Shown here: positions 25,603-33,313 of the stretch, piece by piece
Layout: every line of letters starts with the position of its first letter
Numbering within the stretch: position 1 is the stretch's first letter
Assembly (NCBI RefSeq): GCF_036898825.1
Contig: NZ_JARUND010000001.1
Location: 5,146,001-5,210,000, forward strand
From: Streptomyces sp. B21-083
GTDB taxonomy: Bacteria; Actinomycetota; Actinomycetes; Streptomycetales; Streptomycetaceae
Direction: 5' to 3'
Length of the DNA stretch: 64,000 nucleotides
Notes under the pieces: generated by a model
The model's database searches: none
The model's input: only the letters and a program-made list of their open reading frames with translations
Told to the model about the DNA's origin: nothing
Program-made: the position numbers and the translations under genes

Positions 25603-26640
25603 TCAGTACGAGTCCTCGTCCGATCCCTCCCCCTGGTCCTGATTCTGATCCGTGCCCTGTTCCTGTTGCTGTTCCTGCGCCTGCTCCGAGTCCTGTCCGT
25701 TCCCGTTGCTTGCCCCTTGCGGCTCCTGGGGCTGAGGCCGGGGCTGGGGCTGGACCGGGCCCCGCGTCGGGCTCTGGCTCACTGTCGGCGTCGGCGTCGG
25801 CGTCGGGCTCGGGCTCTGGCTCTCGTCCCGCACCGGGGTCTGCGGCGCGACCGGAGTGTCCTTCCTGGTCTGCTTCAGGCGTTCGGCGCCGACCTGGAGG
25901 GCGTGGACCGTGTACTCCGTGCGGGGCTCGGCCAGGCCGCCGTTGGTGAGGACGATCGCGTCGTCGCCGACCCGTACGGCGGCGAGATCCAGGGTGAGGG
26001 TGGCCGGGGCGCCGTCCAGTTCGCCCCTCGTCGACAGCCGCAGCCCCTGCCTGGCGTCCCCCGCGTCGGGCAGCCGGACCTCCTTGACCCGCACCTCCTG
26101 GCGGGCGCCGCGCGGTCCGACCGCCGTGAAGCGGGCGCATTTCTGCGGCATCGTCCTCAGCCAGGCGAGCCGTTCGTCGACGTCGGCGCGGTGGGCGGCC
26201 CTGACCTGGTAGCGGAGCTGTCCGCCGTCGTCGTGGTCGTCGAACCCGGCGACGGCACGGGCGCCGGCCGGTTCGCCCAGCAACTCCTCCGTGTACACGG
26301 CGTCGAGGAGACGTCCGCAGTCGGCGTTGTCCGCCTTCGCCTTGAGCAGCGCGTCCCGCCAGAGCGCGGCGCCCTCGCTGGGAGTCCACGGCGCCCCGAG
26401 GTCGGCGACGGTGAGAAGGGCGCCACGGGCCTGGGCGGCGGTGAGGGCCGGCGGGGCGGCCGGGGAGGCGGAGGCGTGCTGTGCGGGGGTGGGGGAGGCG
26501 GCGGCTCTGGCCTGCCTGAGTTCCGTGCCGCCCCCGGCGTGGGACCCGTCGTGCGTGCACGCGGCCATCGTCAGCAGGGTGCCCATCCCGAGGGCCGAGG
26601 CGAGCAGACGTACCGCACGGGGCGAGGGCCGACGGGTCAT
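25603..26640 (-). CDS. Secreted lipoprotein with long acidic/Gln-rich C-terminal tail
   Basis: 345 aa from ATG 26640 with GGAGG 9 nt upstream. Signal peptide plus lipobox LLTMAAC-T gives a predicted lipid-anchored cysteine at about residue 27. The folded part (~70-250) includes LTAAQARGALLTVADLGAPWTPSEG and WLRTMPQKCARFTAVGPRG. This pattern of a 'sensor domain' with two conserved cysteines is common in actinomycete lipoproteins of unknown function. The tail is low complexity: SPSPTPTPTPTVSQSPTRGP, then Gln-, Glu- and Asp-rich to the end (EQQQEQGTDQNQDQGEGSDE), probably a wall-spanning or disordered segment. It is divergent from the nucleoside hydrolase gene. Confidence 0.8.
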   Translation of the reverse strand: MTRRPSPRAVRLLASALGMGTLLTMAACTHDGSHAGGGTELRQARAAASPTPAQHASASPAAPPALTAAQARGALLTVADLGAPWTPSEGAALWRDALLKAKADNADCGRLLDAVYTEELLGEPAGARAVAGFDDHDDGGQLRYQVRAAHRADVDERLAWLRTMPQKCARFTAVGPRGARQEVRVKEVRLPDAGDARQGLRLSTRGELDGAPATLTLDLAAVRVGDDAIVLTNGGLAEPRTEYTVHALQVGAERLKQTRKDTPVAPQTPVRDESQSPSPTPTPTPTVSQSPTRGPVQPQPRPQPQEPQGASNGNGQDSEQAQEQQQEQGTDQNQDQGEGSDEDSY

Positions 26641-26836
26641 CAAGGGGTTCCTCCATAGGTGCCGTACGCCAGATCGCTCCTCCGACGGCACCACTGCGAG
26701 CCCGGTCCCACCACCGGGCCGGGCCGTACGGGTGAGAGACGCCCCGCGAGACGCCCCCAGGAGCACGGGGACTGAAACAGGGCGCTGAACGGCCCGGACT
26801 CTGAGAACCTGTGCAGCCGGGAAAGGAGCCCTCACC

Positions 26837-27865
26837 GTGACGACTGCGGAACCCCACACCCACGCCCAGCCCGATGCCCCCGCCGCACACGCCAGTCCAT
26901 CTCACCCCGTGCCCGTCATCATCGACTGCGACACCGGCATCGACGACGCCCTGGCCCTGCTGTTCGCCGTACGCCACCCGGGAATCGACCTCCGCGCGGT
27001 CACCTGTGTCGCCGGGAACACGGACGTCGACCAGGTCGTACGCAACACCCTCACCGTCCTCGACCAGGCCGGCGCCCCCGATGTGCCCGTCGCACGCGGG
27101 GCCGAGCGGCCGTTGATCGAGCCCGCGCGGCCCGCCGCCCATGTGCACGGACGGGACGGCCTGGGTGACCTCGGCCTGGCCGCGCCCAGCAACCGCAGGC
27201 CCGTCGACGTCGACGCGGTGACCCTGCTGCGCCGCGAGATACTCGGCTCGCCCCGCCCGGTCACGCTGATCCCGATGGCCCCGCTCACCAACATCGCCCT
27301 GCTCCTGCGTACGCACCCCGAGGTGACGGGCAACATCGAGCGGATCGTCTTCATGGGCGGCGCGGTGGAGGTCGGGAACGCCACTCCCGTCGCCGAGTTC
27401 AACGTGTGGCACGATCCGGAGGCCGCCGCCGTGCTCCTCACCGCCGGGGTGCCGATCACGATGTACGGCCTGGACGTCTTCCGGCGCGTCGTCGTGCCGG
27501 GGGTCGATGTGCAGCGGCTGCGCGCGAGCGCGGAACCGGGTGCGCGGCTCGCCGGGGAGCTGCTGGCCCACCGCGACCCGGCCGTCACCGGCGACCCCAC
27601 GCCCACCGGCGGCCTCGGCGACGCGGGCGCCGTCTGCTCGGTCGCCGACCCGGCCGGGCTGACCACCAGCCTGCTGCCGGTCGAGGTCTCCCTCGCCCCC
27701 GGCCCGGCCCGGGGTCAGACGATCGTCGACCGCAGACCACGCCCCGGCGAGTCCGAGATCCACCACGGCGCCCGTGCGCGACCGCTGGTGGACGTGGCGC
27801 TGGACATCGACGTGGACCGGTATGTGGAGCTGTATCTGAGGACGGTGGAGGGCCGGAGCCGCTAG
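26837..27865 (+). CDS. Nucleoside hydrolase (inosine/uridine-preferring type)
   Basis: 342 aa from GTG 26837 with AGGAG 9 nt ahead. The calcium/ribose-binding signature IIDCDTGIDDALALLFA is at residues ~28-44, followed by VAGNTDVDQVVRNTL, PMAPLTNIALLLR, IERIVFMGGAVEVGN and FNVWHDPEAAAVLL, all typical of IU-type N-ribohydrolases. It should split purine or pyrimidine nucleosides to base and ribose for salvage. No signal peptide, so it is cytoplasmic. The TAG stop (27863-27865) forms the first three bases of a MITE-like inverted repeat. The original 3' end may therefore have been changed by insertion, but the C-terminus looks close to normal length. Confidence 0.92.
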   Translation: MTTAEPHTHAQPDAPAAHASPSHPVPVIIDCDTGIDDALALLFAVRHPGIDLRAVTCVAGNTDVDQVVRNTLTVLDQAGAPDVPVARGAERPLIEPARPAAHVHGRDGLGDLGLAAPSNRRPVDVDAVTLLRREILGSPRPVTLIPMAPLTNIALLLRTHPEVTGNIERIVFMGGAVEVGNATPVAEFNVWHDPEAAAVLLTAGVPITMYGLDVFRRVVVPGVDVQRLRASAEPGARLAGELLAHRDPAVTGDPTPTGGLGDAGAVCSVADPAGLTTSLLPVEVSLAPGPARGQTIVDRRPRPGESEIHHGARARPLVDVALDIDVDRYVELYLRTVEGRSR

Positions 27866-27938
27866 GACCTGTCCGGCCGGTCATGTCGCAGACGCGGGGT
27901 GTGGCCCGCACAGCTGCCGCGTTGTCGTCGGTTACCGA

Positions 27939-27980
27939 CTCCCCCACGCTCGACTTCGCTCGCGCGGGGGGACCCCCATC
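27939..27980. repeat. 42-bp G/C-run repeat, copy 1
   Basis: CTCCCCCACGCTCGA begins the unit and CGCGCGGGGGGACCCCCATC ends it. The C5/G6 blocks can pair as a hairpin. Copy 2 is at 28015-28056, identical except for the loop. Similar CCCCCAC...GGGGGGACCCCCAT sequences are common between streptomycete genes. Confidence 0.7.
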
Positions 27981-28014
27981 GCGTCGACGCCCTCCTCCGC
28001 CTTGCAGCTGCACG

Positions 28015-28056
28015 CTCCCCCACGCTCGAACAACCTCGCGCGGGGGGACCCCCATC
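28015..28056. repeat. 42-bp G/C-run repeat, copy 2
   Basis: Second copy of the unit at 27939-27980, same length and orientation. It differs only around the middle (AACAACC in place of CTTCGCT). Both lie inside the MITE-like element. Confidence 0.7.
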
Positions 28057-28150
28057 ACCCCGCTCACCGGGATCAGACAGGAGCCGCTGTCTTCCTGCGA
28101 CTTGATCGGCCGGACAGGTCCTAACCGCCTGGCAAGAACACCCGTCAACG

Positions 28151-28197
28151 ACGTCCGCCCCGGTGCGGCTCGCGAGGAGCGGCACCGGGGCGGACGT
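28151..28197. terminator. Terminator hairpin, 16-bp perfect stem
   Basis: ACGTCCGCCCCGGTGC (28151-28166) pairs perfectly with GCACCGGGGCGGACGT (28182-28197) around 15 nt. It lies between convergent nucleoside-hydrolase and LAXTG-protein genes and can act on both. The MITE-like element has been placed between it and the hydrolase stop. Confidence 0.75.
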
Positions 28198-28258
28198 ACA
28201 TCAGGCCCTGTTCACGACGTCGTTCAGGACGTCGTTCAGGACATGTTCATGTTCGTGA

Positions 28259-29206
28259 TCACGAACCGGCGCGACCAGCCTTGCGTCGCTTCGTCGCCAT
28301 CACGATCGCCGCGCCGCCGATCAGCAGCGCGGCGGCGCCGCCCGCGATCGGGCCGGTGGCGCTGCCGCCGCCGGTCTCGGCCAGCGGGGGCTGGGTGCTG
28401 TCCGGGGTCGTCGGCGTGGCCGGCGGGGTGGACTCCGGGGTCGACTCGGAGGGCGTCGGGGTGCCCGGCGTCTCCGTGACGGGCGGGGTCGTCTCCGACG
28501 CGGGCTCGGAGGGAGTCGGCGTACCCGGGGTCTCCTCGACCGGAGGCGTCGGGGTCGGGGTGCCCGGGGTCTCCTCGACCGGAGGAGGCGTGGTCGTGCA
28601 GTCCTTCGTACCGCCGTTCCAGGCGGCGATCAGCTTGTCCTTGATGACCGGACGGTCCGGACCCTTGGGCAGGTCGCCGTGCTCGAAGCCGTCGTTGGTG
28701 TCGAACTCGCCGTCGAACTTGACCTTGCCTCGGTAGAGGTCGATCTGCGCGAAGCAGCCCGCGTCCGGCACCGCGATGTCGAGCGAGTCGGTCTGACCCT
28801 GCATGACCGTGACGGTGTCGAAGTCGACGAAGACCTGCAGACCGGAGGTGCCGAAGGTGGCACCGTGGGCGATGTAGGAGGCGAGGGACGCGGTGCAGGT
28901 GCTGGCGTCACCGGCGGTGCGCACCTGGACGTGGATCTTGCCGTCCTCGGTGGGCTTGAGGTTCTGGTCGTCGACGCGGACCGAGTCGAAGAAGTTCTTC
29001 CCGTCGAGGGAGAACTGGCAGCGGTCGGTCTCGGTCTTCGTGCCCGCGCCGGCGCCGGGCTTGTAGCCGCCGGTCTTGGAGCCCCAGCCGTCGCCGCCGG
29101 GCGTGCCCGTGGCCCAGGCCCCCGAGGCCGAGGCCGCACAGAGGGCGAGCGTGGCCGCGCCCGTTCCCAGGAGGTGCAGCGCGTTGACACGTCTCAGTAT
29201 GGACAT
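28259..29206 (-). CDS. LAXTG-anchored cell-wall surface protein
   Basis: 315 aa from ATG 29206. An in-frame upstream ATG at 29311 lacks a site. Signal peptide LHLLGTGAATLALCAASASG...WATG, then a ~165-residue folded region with four cysteines (RCQFSLDGKNFFDSVRVDD; ASTCTASLASYIAHGATFGT; DAGCFAQIDLYRGKVKFDGEFD; TKDC). A Pro/Thr/Glu-rich stalk follows with repeats of PPVEETPGTPTP. The end is a sortase signal: LAETG, then a hydrophobic stretch (GPIAGGAAALLIGGAAIVMA) and KRRK. LAXTG is the motif of class E sortases in Streptomyces. Function and ligand are unknown. No sortase gene is in the window. Confidence 0.88.
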   Translation of the reverse strand: MSILRRVNALHLLGTGAATLALCAASASGAWATGTPGGDGWGSKTGGYKPGAGAGTKTETDRCQFSLDGKNFFDSVRVDDQNLKPTEDGKIHVQVRTAGDASTCTASLASYIAHGATFGTSGLQVFVDFDTVTVMQGQTDSLDIAVPDAGCFAQIDLYRGKVKFDGEFDTNDGFEHGDLPKGPDRPVIKDKLIAAWNGGTKDCTTTPPPVEETPGTPTPTPPVEETPGTPTPSEPASETTPPVTETPGTPTPSESTPESTPPATPTTPDSTQPPLAETGGGSATGPIAGGAAALLIGGAAIVMATKRRKAGRAGS

Positions 29207-29519
29207 GCGGATCCCATCTTGGCGTGTGCGAGAACCCGGGTACGGCGGGAGGGCAGCGCGTTGCTGCCGGGCCGTGCCGAGGGAGTCTGGTGTGAGGAAC
29301 GCCGGGCCCATTGGTCACATGCGCCACAGCGTTCGCACATCGTGAATCGTGCGGACCGGGGTGTCAACTTGGTGGAATGCAAAGGATGTTCGTGCTTAAT
29401 TACCATTTCGCCACACAAGGAAGGGTGTGTTCCGGGGGCGCGTGGGTTCACGTTCCCGGCGAAGTGGACAGTTTGGGTTTGCCGTCCGCAGGAGAAGAGC
29501 CACAGCAAGGAGACAACGA
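29207..29519. other. Intergenic region between divergent LAXTG and GH13 genes
   Basis: 313 bp that are less G+C-rich around 29340-29420 (e.g. TTCGTGCTTAATTACCATTT). They should contain both promoters. CACAC...GTGTG (29414-29431) is a weak inverted repeat. No convincing LacI/MalR-type palindrome or coding frame was found. Confidence 0.5.
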
Positions 29520-31214
29520 GTGCCCGAACCGACTCTGGACCTTTCCTCCCGGGACCCCGACTGGTGGCGCCAGGCCGTCTTCTACCAGGTGTACCCGCGC
29601 AGCTTCGCCGACGCCGACGGCGACGGACTGGGCGACCTGAAGGGCGTCACCCGGCGTCTGACGCATCTGAGCGCGCTGGGCGTGGACGCCCTCTGGCTCT
29701 CCCCCTTCTACCCGTCCGAACTGGCCGACGGCGGCTACGACGTCGCCGACTACCGTGACGTCGACCCCCGGCTCGGCACCCTCGACGACTTCGACGCCAT
29801 GGTCGCCGAGGCGCACCGCCTCGCCCTCAAGGTGATGGTCGACATCGTCCCCAACCACACCTCCCGGCGGCACGTGTGGTTCGAGGAGGCGCTGCGCTCG
29901 GCGCCCGGCTCCCCGGCCCGCGACCGCTATGTCTTCCGGGACGGAAGGGGTGCGCACGGCGAGCTTCCGCCCACCGACTGGCAGTCCGTGTTCGGCGGCA
30001 GCGCATGGCAGCGGGTGACCGGGAACCAGGCGCCCGACGGCCAGTGGTACCTGCACCTCTTCACGCCCGAACAGCCCGACCTCAACTGGGCCAACGAGGA
30101 GATCCGCGCCGACTTCCGCACCACGCTCCGCTTCTGGTCCGACCGGGGCGTGGACGGCTTCCGCATCGACGTCGCCCACGCCCTGGCGAAGGACCTCGAC
30201 ATGCCGCTGCGGGACCTCGGCGCCCCGGAACTGAGCGGCGAGCAGGCCCTCGCCGCCCTCCCGCCCGGCACCCACCCCTTCTTCGACCGCGACGAGGTCC
30301 ACGAGATCTACCGCGACTGGCGCAAGATCCTCGACGCCTACACCCCGCCCCGCATGGCGGTCGCCGAGGCCTGGGTCCCGGGCGCCCGCCGCGCCCTGTA
30401 CGCCCGCCCGGACGAACTCGGCCAGGCCTTCAACTTCGAGTATCTGCAGGCGGGCTGGGACGCGGAGGAGCTGCGCCGGGTCATCACCGACTCCCTCGCC
30501 ACGGCCCGCTCGGCGGGCGCCTCGGCCACCTGGGTCCTCTCCAACCACGACGTCGTACGCCACGCCTCCCGTCTCGCGCTCCCGGCGGGCACCGACCTGA
30601 ACGCCTGGCTGCTGTCGGAAGGCGCCGCCCCGCCGGTCGACGAGGCCGCGGCCCTGCGCCGGGCCCGGGCGGCGACGCTGCTGATGCTGGCGCTGCCGGG
30701 TTCGTCGTACGTCTACCAGGGCGAGGAACTGGGCCTCCCCGAGGTGGCCGACCTGCCCGCCGCGGCCCTCCAGGACCCGATCTGGGAACAGACGGCGCAC
30801 ACGAGCAAGGGCCGCGACGGCTGCCGGGTGCCGCTGCCGTGGACGACGACCGGCCCGTCGTACGGGTTCGGCGCGGGCGGCGCCTGGCTGCCGCAGCCGC
30901 CGGTCTTCGCGTCGTACGCCGTCGAGGCACAGGACGGGGCCGAGGGCTCGACCCTGGAGCTGTACCGCACGGCCCTCGGCCTGCGCCGCCGCCTGCTGGA
31001 CGGCGAGGCCCTGACCTGGGCGGCGGAATCCGCCCCCGGTGTCCTCGACCTGACTCGTACGGACGACTGGCGCTGCGTGACGAACCTGTCGGCCACGCCG
31101 GTCGAACTACCGCCCGGTGACGTCCTGTTGAGCAGCGTGTCACTGGAGCCGGACGGACGGCTGGGCCCGGACACCACGGTCTGGCTCGGCAGCCGCCAGG
31201 ACCTGTCCCAGTAG
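29520..31214 (+). CDS. GH13 alpha-glucosidase (oligo-1,6-/alpha-1,4-glucosidase type)
   Basis: 564 aa from GTG 29520, with AAGGAG 7 nt upstream; no signal peptide, so it is cytoplasmic. The GH13 barrel starts at WWRQAVFYQVYPRSFADADGDG. Conserved regions are VDIVPNHTS, GFRIDVAHAL (nucleophile D217), MAVAEAWV (acid/base E283) and VLSNHDVVRH (D344). The length and the YPRSFADADGDGLGDL text fit the alpha-glucosidase/AglA group, which cuts maltose and malto-oligosaccharides delivered by ABC importers. No sugar transporter gene is adjacent. The short C-terminal beta domain ends at SRQDLSQ. Specificity among alpha-glucosides cannot be read from the sequence alone. Confidence 0.92.
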   Translation: MPEPTLDLSSRDPDWWRQAVFYQVYPRSFADADGDGLGDLKGVTRRLTHLSALGVDALWLSPFYPSELADGGYDVADYRDVDPRLGTLDDFDAMVAEAHRLALKVMVDIVPNHTSRRHVWFEEALRSAPGSPARDRYVFRDGRGAHGELPPTDWQSVFGGSAWQRVTGNQAPDGQWYLHLFTPEQPDLNWANEEIRADFRTTLRFWSDRGVDGFRIDVAHALAKDLDMPLRDLGAPELSGEQALAALPPGTHPFFDRDEVHEIYRDWRKILDAYTPPRMAVAEAWVPGARRALYARPDELGQAFNFEYLQAGWDAEELRRVITDSLATARSAGASATWVLSNHDVVRHASRLALPAGTDLNAWLLSEGAAPPVDEAAALRRARAATLLMLALPGSSYVYQGEELGLPEVADLPAAALQDPIWEQTAHTSKGRDGCRVPLPWTTTGPSYGFGAGGAWLPQPPVFASYAVEAQDGAEGSTLELYRTALGLRRRLLDGEALTWAAESAPGVLDLTRTDDWRCVTNLSATPVELPPGDVLLSSVSLEPDGRLGPDTTVWLGSRQDLSQ

Positions 31215-31230
31215 CCGTCCTGGCCGGCGC

Positions 31231-31965
31231 TCACCCTGCCGTGGGACTGGGAGACGGATAGCCGCCTGTGTTCGGCGGCGGGGTGAGGACGACGATCGGG
31301 GCGCCCGGTGCGGGGACCGGCGGCGTGACGTCGGAGGCGGGCAGCTTCGGCGGGGTGGTCTCCTGGAAGAGCACCGTGTCGAAATTGACGAGCCCCGTCT
31401 TCTCCATGACCGTGATGTGGTCGAGGACGGTGTTGTTGGCCTGGTCGGCGAGGGCGCGGACCAGCGTGTTCTTGGTGGTCGACCGGATCTTGGCGATGGT
31501 GTTGAAGATCGACCCGTGGGTGATGCGCAGGATGTTGGCGAAGTCGCTGTCGAACTGGTTCCCCCTGCTGTCCGCGGTCAGCGTGGAGATGAACCCCTGC
31601 TGCTGCGGACTGGGCAGGTTGGGAATGGTGACCCCGAGCTGCGGAGCGATCCGCCGCACTGTCGCGTCCAGCCCCGCGTGCCCGGCGATGAGATGCTGCC
31701 CGGCGGTGACGACCGCCGGTGAGGTCCCCTTCGCGATCGCCATCTGCCCGACCGGGTACTCCCAGAGCCCGGCCGCCCGCACCTTCACCACGAAGTCGCG
31801 GTCGGCCTCCGTCAACGGGCCGGCCGAGGTCTGCGCGACGACCCGGGTGGGCGAACTGGACACGGTCTGGACACCGAGCATGGCGGGGTAGGCGAGCGCG
31901 GCCAGGGTCAGGCCCAGCGCGCCACCCACAAAAAGGGTGCCGGTCGAACTCCGGGTGAAACGCAC
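31231..31965 (-). CDS. DUF4142 exported protein
   Basis: 244 aa from GTG 31965 with AGGAGG just upstream. One N-terminal membrane/signal segment (GTLFVGGALGLTLAALAYPA) is followed by the DUF4142 helical domain: LTEADRDFVVKVRAAGLWEYPVGQMAIAKG, GQHLIAGHAGLDATVRRIA, and a second helical half ending LVRALADQANNTVLDHITVMEKTGLVNFD. The domain resembles ferritin-like four-helix bundles, and the ligand is unknown. The tail is Pro-rich (TPPPNTGGYPSPSPTAG) and probably disordered. It converges on the GH13 gene with 16 bp between stops. Confidence 0.88.
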   Translation of the reverse strand: MRFTRSSTGTLFVGGALGLTLAALAYPAMLGVQTVSSSPTRVVAQTSAGPLTEADRDFVVKVRAAGLWEYPVGQMAIAKGTSPAVVTAGQHLIAGHAGLDATVRRIAPQLGVTIPNLPSPQQQGFISTLTADSRGNQFDSDFANILRITHGSIFNTIAKIRSTTKNTLVRALADQANNTVLDHITVMEKTGLVNFDTVLFQETTPPKLPASDVTPPVPAPGAPIVVLTPPPNTGGYPSPSPTAG

Positions 31966-32152
31966 CTTGCCTCCTGAAGCGACGGGAGTCGTCGAGGAGG
32001 TATACGGAGAGGGGTGATGGTCGGAACCTTTCGTCTCCGTATGGCCTCCGTAAAAGGTGCACCATGAAGCCGGGCGTCGCCGGTGTCACGAACTGACAGG
32101 ATGTCGGGTGTCACAGGCCCCGACACCGAGGGCCCTGGAGCGGGGGAAAAGC

Positions 32153-32350
32153 GTGCAGATACTCGTGCTGATCGGCGTTCTCGTGCTGGTCGTCGGAGGA
32201 TGCGTGTGTGTCGTGTGGGCGTCGCGGGGTGGGCCACGCTGGGTGCGCGGGGTGGCCCAGGTGACGTTGGTGGCGGGTGAGATGCTGCGCAAGTCGTCCC
32301 GTTCCAGCCGGAATTCGGGCAGCCAGAACTCCGGCGACGACGGTTCCTGA
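32153..32350 (+). CDS. Small single-span membrane protein
   Basis: 65 aa from GTG 32153 with GGGGG 6-10 nt upstream. The frame continues upstream to 32057 but has no better start. One strong membrane helix at the N-terminus (VQILVLIGVLVLVVGGCVCVVWA) is followed by a basic, Ser-rich tail (RKSSRSSRNSGSQNSGDDGS). No family is recognised. It is divergent from the DUF4142 gene. There is no obvious partner downstream, where a 490-bp gap follows. It could be a membrane-associated small protein of the type abundant in streptomycetes. Confidence 0.55.
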   Translation: MQILVLIGVLVLVVGGCVCVVWASRGGPRWVRGVAQVTLVAGEMLRKSSRSSRNSGSQNSGDDGS

Positions 32351-32838
32351 AGCACCGGCCGAGAAAACGCTGCCCCTCCCCGGCCCCGCCGCCGGCAGCG
32401 CGCCCAGTTCGGGGAGGCGGTCGCGGGTGACGCGGGCTGCCGTGCCCGAGACGCTCGGCCCGCGCCGCGGACATCGTCTGCCTCGGCCTTGACGAGGCCG
32501 ACTCCCGAAACGCCTTCGCAGCCGGGATACCTCGCCGCCCTCCTCGAAGATCGGGATGCCACGGCGGGGCGGCGACTGGGGCACCGCATGGCCGCACTCA
32601 CCCTGGGCACCCGTGAGGACGTCCCCACGGCCCCTGACCTGGGTGAGCTTGAGCGAGTATTCCCGTCGGACGTGTGACATTGCCGCACGTCCGTGGGGCC
32701 AGGTTCTGTGCTAGCGTAGTTTTCAGTTGCAGTTGTGGTTCCCAAAGATTTCCGGTGTAAGTTCCGGCGGGGCGATCATTGCGGCGACGCGGGGTCCGCA
32801 CGGTGCGGGCCCCCGAGCATGCCCCAAGGAGATTTGAC
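32351..32838. other. 488-bp gap holding the cold-shock gene promoter and leader
   Basis: Frames here lack convincing starts and conserved text; a plus-strand 62-codon frame at 32489-32677 is possible but unsupported. CTAGCGTAGTTTTCAGTTGCAG near 32711-32732 is the most AT-rich part, and TAGCGT could be a -10 box. That would give the csp mRNA a leader of over 100 nt, as usual for cold-shock genes. Confidence 0.4.
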
Positions 32839-33042
32839 ATGGCCACCGGTACCGTGAAGTGGTTCAACGCGGAAAAGGGCTTCGGCTTCATCGAGCAGGA
32901 CGGCGGCGGCGCCGACGTCTTCGCTCACTACTCGAACATCGCCACCCAGGGCTTCCGTGAGCTCCACGAGGGCCAGAAGGTGACGTTCGACGTCACGCAG
33001 GGTCAGAAGGGCCCGCAGGCGGAGAACATTCTCCCCGCCTGA
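32839..33042 (+). CDS. Cold-shock domain protein (CspA family)
   Basis: 67 aa from ATG 32839, AAGGAGA upstream. A complete cold-shock OB fold with RNP1 KGFGFIEQD and RNP2 VFAHYSNI, starting [18 protein letters not shown]. It binds single-stranded RNA/DNA and acts as an RNA chaperone at low temperature or in stress. The size is normal. A strong terminator follows at 33096, so it is mainly monocistronic, but a DEAD-box helicase gene lies next in the same direction, a functional neighbour in RNA unfolding. Confidence 0.95.
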   Translation: MATGTVKWFNAEKGFGFIEQDGGGADVFAHYSNIATQGFRELHEGQKVTFDVTQGQKGPQAENILPA

Positions 33043-33095
33043 TCCGCGTGAACCTGGCGGTCCACCAGTGGACCGGCAAACCCACGTGATTGTGG

Positions 33096-33139
33096 CCGGG
33101 GCCCGCACCTAGGGGTGCGGGCCCCGGCTCACAGTTTTT
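33096..33139 (+). terminator. Rho-independent terminator after csp
   Basis: CCGGGGCCCGCACC and GGTGCGGGCCCCGG form a 14-bp perfect stem with a TAGG loop, followed by CTCACAGTTTTTT. This is the clearest classical terminator in the window because it has a six-T tract. Confidence 0.9.
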
Positions 33140-33313
33140 TCGGGACGGTTCAGTACCGGACATCGGTCGCCGTCCCTGATTCTTGGGGTCATTCCCCTTC
33201 ACCGCTCGTTTCCTTTCGGCCCGTCCCCACGGCCCCTGTGTGCTGCCGCTGTCGCGGCGGACGCTGAGCGCTGCCGTGATTCTGTCGACGTGCCGCATTG
33301 AGGAAGGTTCTGC

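Larger units (their letters stand above)
27863..28123. mobile_element. MITE-like element, 261 bp with ~29-bp terminal inverted repeats
   Basis: Positions 27863-27891 and 28095-28123 are inverted copies. The outer 17 bp (TAGGACCTGTCCGGCCG) are identical and the next 12 differ at two positions (…TCATGTCGCAG versus …TCAAGTCGCAG). The interior has no ORF that looks coding but holds two 42-bp direct repeats. The CTAG/CTAA context at the ends recalls IS5 (IS427-group) targets. The left end overlaps the nucleoside-hydrolase stop. A non-autonomous element mobilised by an IS5-type transposase is inferred. Confidence 0.65.

Noticed and set aside
32489..32677. 62-codon frame before the cold-shock gene
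   Set aside because: No ribosome site, no recognisable family, and it runs into the probable csp promoter.
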